From Deltaproteobacteria bacterium (lineage in GTDB: Bacteria > Desulfobacterota > Anaeroferrophillalia > Anaeroferrophillales > Tharpellaceae): a DNA stretch of 7,373 nucleotides. A program made the position numbers and the translations under genes. The notes under the pieces are model-generated. The model was not told the DNA's origin and did no database searches. It was given only the letters and a program-made list of their open reading frames with translations. The stretch lies in contig JAADEO010000167.1 in NCBI GenBank assembly GCA_013153415.1, positions 1 to 7,373 of the forward strand. Direction: 5' to 3'. Positions 4,734 to 7,373 of this stretch are shown here, in pieces; positions within the stretch are counted from its first letter, which is position 1, and each line of letters opens with the position of its first letter.

Positions 4734-7373
4734 TCACTCCTGATCTTCCGGGAGAATACCGATCTCTTTCAAAACCGCCAGCAGGGCTCCGATCCGGTAG
4801 GGTTTGGCCACCATGCCGTCGAAACCGAAACTTTTGAACTCGGCCATCACCGGATCCTGGGAATAGCCGCTTGAAACAATAACTTTAACTTTATCATCCA
4901 ACTCTCTCAACTTCTTGATGGCCTCCCGGCCTCCCATGCCACCGGGAATCGAGAGATCCATGATGATAACCTGGAAGCTTTCCCCCCGATCCAGAGTCTT
5001 TCTATAGTAGGCCAGCAGCTCCTCGCCATCCCGCACCGAAACCACTTCGCAGCCGAGAATATTGAGCATCTCGGTGACCACGTCCCGAATCACCTGCTCG
5101 TCATCCATCAACAGGATACGCATGCCGTTGAGATCGGCACCTGTCAAGGCCCGTCCGCCTCTGGCCCGGACCCCGGAAGCCACCTCGGCACTGCCGACCG
5201 AGGGCAGGTAGAAAGTGAAAACCGCACCTTTGCCGGGCTCGGACGAAACCCCGAAATAGCCTTCGTGGTTATCGATAATCGAGTAGCTGGTCGCCAGGCC
5301 GAGCCCGCTGCCGGTCTTCTTGGTCGTAAAATAGGGCTCGAAGATCTTGTGGATGATTTCCGCGTCTATACCCGGCCCCTCGTCTGCCACCGACACCTTG
5401 ACATAGTGCCCGGCATGCAGATTGAGAGCCGCGGCCTCCCGATCGTTGAGGAGGCAGTTTTCGATCCGAATCCGGATAATGCCGCAATCATCCATCGCCT
5501 GCCGGGCATTGGTGACCAGGTTGTTGACAACCTGACTGATCTGACCGCTGTCGACCTCGACATCCCAGATCCCCTCTTCGACCTCGAGCTCGAGCTTGAC
5601 CTGGGTGCCGTGAAGGACGAATTCCGCCGACTCTTCCACCAGCTGGGGCAGCGAGGTTTTCTCCTTGACCGGGTCGCCGCCTTTGGCAAAAGTGAGAAAC
5701 TGCCGGGCCAGGGAGACGGCCCGGTTGATGGCACTCTCGGCGCTGAGAAAATGTTTCTCCATCGCCTCCGGGCCTTTGCGGCAGGAAAGGCGAAGCAGAT
5801 CGATACTACCCTGCAGTCCCATCAGAAGGTTGTTGAAATCGTGGGCGATGCCGCCGGCCAGAACCCCGACCGCCTCGAGTTTCTCACTGCGCAGGCGTTC
5901 CAGTTGAAGCCGTTTTTCGCTCCTGACATCCCTAAAAACCAGAACTGCGCCGAAACGCCGCCCATCCTGAGAGACGATCGGCGCGGCGCTGTCGGCGATC
6001 GCGATCTCCTCCCCGTTTCGGGAGAGCAGCAGCGTGTGATTGCTCAGATCAACCACCCGGTTTTCGGAAAGGGCGACTTTCACCGGATTGTCCAGCGGCT
6101 CCCGGGTACGCTCATGGCAGAGAGGAAAGACCTCGTCGATCGACCGGCCCGAGGCAGCATCATTCTTCCAGCCGGTCAGCTGTTCCGCCACCGGGTTGAG
6201 CAGGGTCACCGATCCCTGGTTGTCGGTCGTGATCACCCCGTCACCGATACTGCGCAGGGTAACCTGGAGACGCTCTTTTTCGACTTCAAGAAAACTTTCC
6301 GCCAGTTTGCGGCTGGTGATATCCCGGTTGCTGCCCCGGTTGCCCAGGTTCTCTCCATCCGGACCGATAACCTGGCGACAGATATGACTCAGCCAGCGGA
6401 TCGTGCCGTCCTTGTGACGGATCCGGAATTCGATAGGCTTGTAAACCCCGTCATTGCTAACCTCGTGCCGGTGACCAATGAAAATTTTCCGGTCTTCCTC
6501 AATCACGATCTCGTTCATCAACAGGTAATTATCGTAAAATTCCTGCGGCGAGTAGCCGGTGACATTCTCACAGGAAGGAGAGATATGGATGAACTTGCCA
6601 TTTTCATCCCGCCAGCACTCCATATCATACGAATAGTCGGCGATCGTCCGGTAACGCTTCTCACTCTCCCGCAGTTCCGCCTCCGCCTTCTCCCGCAACT
6701 CCCGGTCCTCTTTGAGAGAGGCTACCATCTGATTGAAACAGTTGGCGAAAAAGCCGATCTCATCATCGGGGAAATCACCTTCAACCGGTTCCAGGCGGCC
6801 ATCCCTGATCTTTTCGGCAGCTTTGTAAAGGCGCCCTATCGCCCGGGTCATCGAGCGCGACAGATACCAGCTTCCGATCAAAATCAGGATCAAGGTCATA
6901 ACGAGAATCAGGTAAAAACGGGACCTCATCTGGCGCACGAAAAGAAATACTTCCCGCAACGGAGTCTCGCTGACCACCATCAAGGGCAAACCTTCTACCC
7001 GGACGACCACCCCAAGTACGGTTTTCCCCTCGAGATTGACGTATTCTCCAAGGGCGTAATCGGCTCCTTGTCGAACCTTGTCCACCGGTGGAAACTGGTC
7101 GACCCGGGAGGACTGGAGAACATGGTTGAGATTGGTATGCGCCACCACTTCCCCCTTCATATTGACCATGAAGAGGTTGCTTTTCCCGGAGTGTTCACGG
7201 GGCATGCGGTTGAAAAAATTCTTCAGTGACAGCTCAGCGAAAAGATAGCCGTTGGCTTTCCCGCTGGTAATCGAAATTATGGGATAGACAACAACCAGTT
7301 GCGGTTCCAGCAGCCACTGGCTGAAAAATATCATTTTTTTCTGGGGAATTTCAGAGGTAAAGGAGGTCAGGGG
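4734..7373 (-). CDS. Hybrid histidine kinase (Cache-like sensor, TM, HAMP, two PAS, HisKA, HATPase, receiver), N-terminus outside window
   Basis: An inner-membrane sensor kinase that autophosphorylates on His and passes the phosphate to its own receiver. The frame is open to the window edge, so the start is missing; residues below count from an internal Met at 7334. About 1-135 is the end of a periplasmic Cache-like sensor (VVVYPIISITSG, 23-34 with NGYLFAEL). A membrane helix spans 140-158 and HAMP about 159-212, leading into a charged coiled coil (208-228). PAS domains cover about 225-345 and 350-475. HisKA contains GGIAHDFNNLL with phospho-acceptor His498. The ATPase has the N box around Asn609, DEGPGID (651-657), FEPYFTTK (665-672) and GSGLGL (675-680). 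The C-terminal receiver has acidic pair Asp744/745, phospho-acceptor Asp793 and Lys844. All catalytic residues are present. No output regulator is adjacent, so the signal and partner are unknown. Confidence 0.95.
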   Translation of the reverse strand, partial: PLTSFTSEIPQKKMIFFSQWLLEPQLVVVYPIISITSGKANGYLFAELSLKNFFNRMPREHSGKSNLFMVNMKGEVVAHTNLNHVLQSSRVDQFPPVDKVRQGADYALGEYVNLEGKTVLGVVVRVEGLPLMVVSETPLREVFLFVRQMRSRFYLILVMTLILILIGSWYLSRSMTRAIGRLYKAAEKIRDGRLEPVEGDFPDDEIGFFANCFNQMVASLKEDRELREKAEAELRESEKRYRTIADYSYDMECWRDENGKFIHISPSCENVTGYSPQEFYDNYLLMNEIVIEEDRKIFIGHRHEVSNDGVYKPIEFRIRHKDGTIRWLSHICRQVIGPDGENLGNRGSNRDITSRKLAESFLEVEKERLQVTLRSIGDGVITTDNQGSVTLLNPVAEQLTGWKNDAASGRSIDEVFPLCHERTREPLDNPVKVALSENRVVDLSNHTLLLSRNGEEIAIADSAAPIVSQDGRRFGAVLVFRDVRSEKRLQLERLRSEKLEAVGVLAGGIAHDFNNLLMGLQGSIDLLRLSCRKGPEAMEKHFLSAESAINRAVSLARQFLTFAKGGDPVKEKTSLPQLVEESAEFVLHGTQVKLELEVEEGIWDVEVDSGQISQVVNNLVTNARQAMDDCGIIRIRIENCLLNDREAAALNLHAGHYVKVSVADEGPGIDAEIIHKIFEPYFTTKKTGSGLGLATSYSIIDNHEGYFGVSSEPGKGAVFTFYLPSVGSAEVASGVRARGGRALTGADLNGMRILLMDDEQVIRDVVTEMLNILGCEVVSVRDGEELLAYYRKTLDRGESFQVIIMDLSIPGGMGGREAIKKLRELDDKVKVIVSSGYSQDPVMAEFKSFGFDGMVAKPYRIGALLAVLKEIGILPEDQE

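Noticed and set aside
5265..7229. 654-codon open frame on the plus strand
   Set aside because: It lies fully antisense to the histidine kinase, whose motifs are unmistakable; the opposite frame is open because of high GC codon use and shows no domain.

Overview
The window looks like a chromosomal piece of a GC-rich Gram-negative bacterium, most likely a member of the Desulfobacterota (former Deltaproteobacteria). The reasons are a Kdo transferase (lipid A / LPS synthesis), a radical-SAM AhbD of the siroheme-dependent heme route typical of sulfate reducers and related anaerobes, and a large hybrid sensor kinase of a kind common in that group. The lineage is inferred from gene content, not from a marker gene.

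Layout. At the left edge is the 5' end of purM on the minus strand (1-145, running out of the window). A 278-bp gap follows that carries a structured repeat (copy A, 167-331). Next is a minus-strand pair: a sugar-phosphate nucleotidyltransferase (1758-2486) and, 29 bp downstream of it, waaA (424-1728). A divergent intergenic region (2487-2672) with a second, shorter repeat (copy B) separates these from plus-strand ahbD (2673-3782). The 358 bp between ahbD and a DUF456 membrane protein (4141-4647) hold no gene. They consist almost entirely of repeats: long copy C (3770-3965), short copy D (about 3979-4052) and an unrelated palindromic element (4060-4116). A hybrid histidine kinase (4734-7373, minus, N-terminus outside the window) converges on the DUF456 gene.

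How the genes relate. The nucleotidyltransferase and waaA are probably co-transcribed and both serve the cell envelope. purM (purines), ahbD (heme), the DUF456 protein and the orphan kinase show no evident common pathway. This is ordinary housekeeping and accessory sequence rather than a defence or biosynthetic island.

The least expected content is the repeat family. Four copies of a common core of about 45 bp occur, all in intergenic space and in the same orientation. Two of them extend into longer units that start with GTTGGC, carry the inverted match GCCAAC near the right end, and have a second small hairpin as a tail. One long copy overlaps the end of ahbD and supplies its last codons and stop. 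No transposase, tRNA, CRISPR array or other RNA gene was seen.
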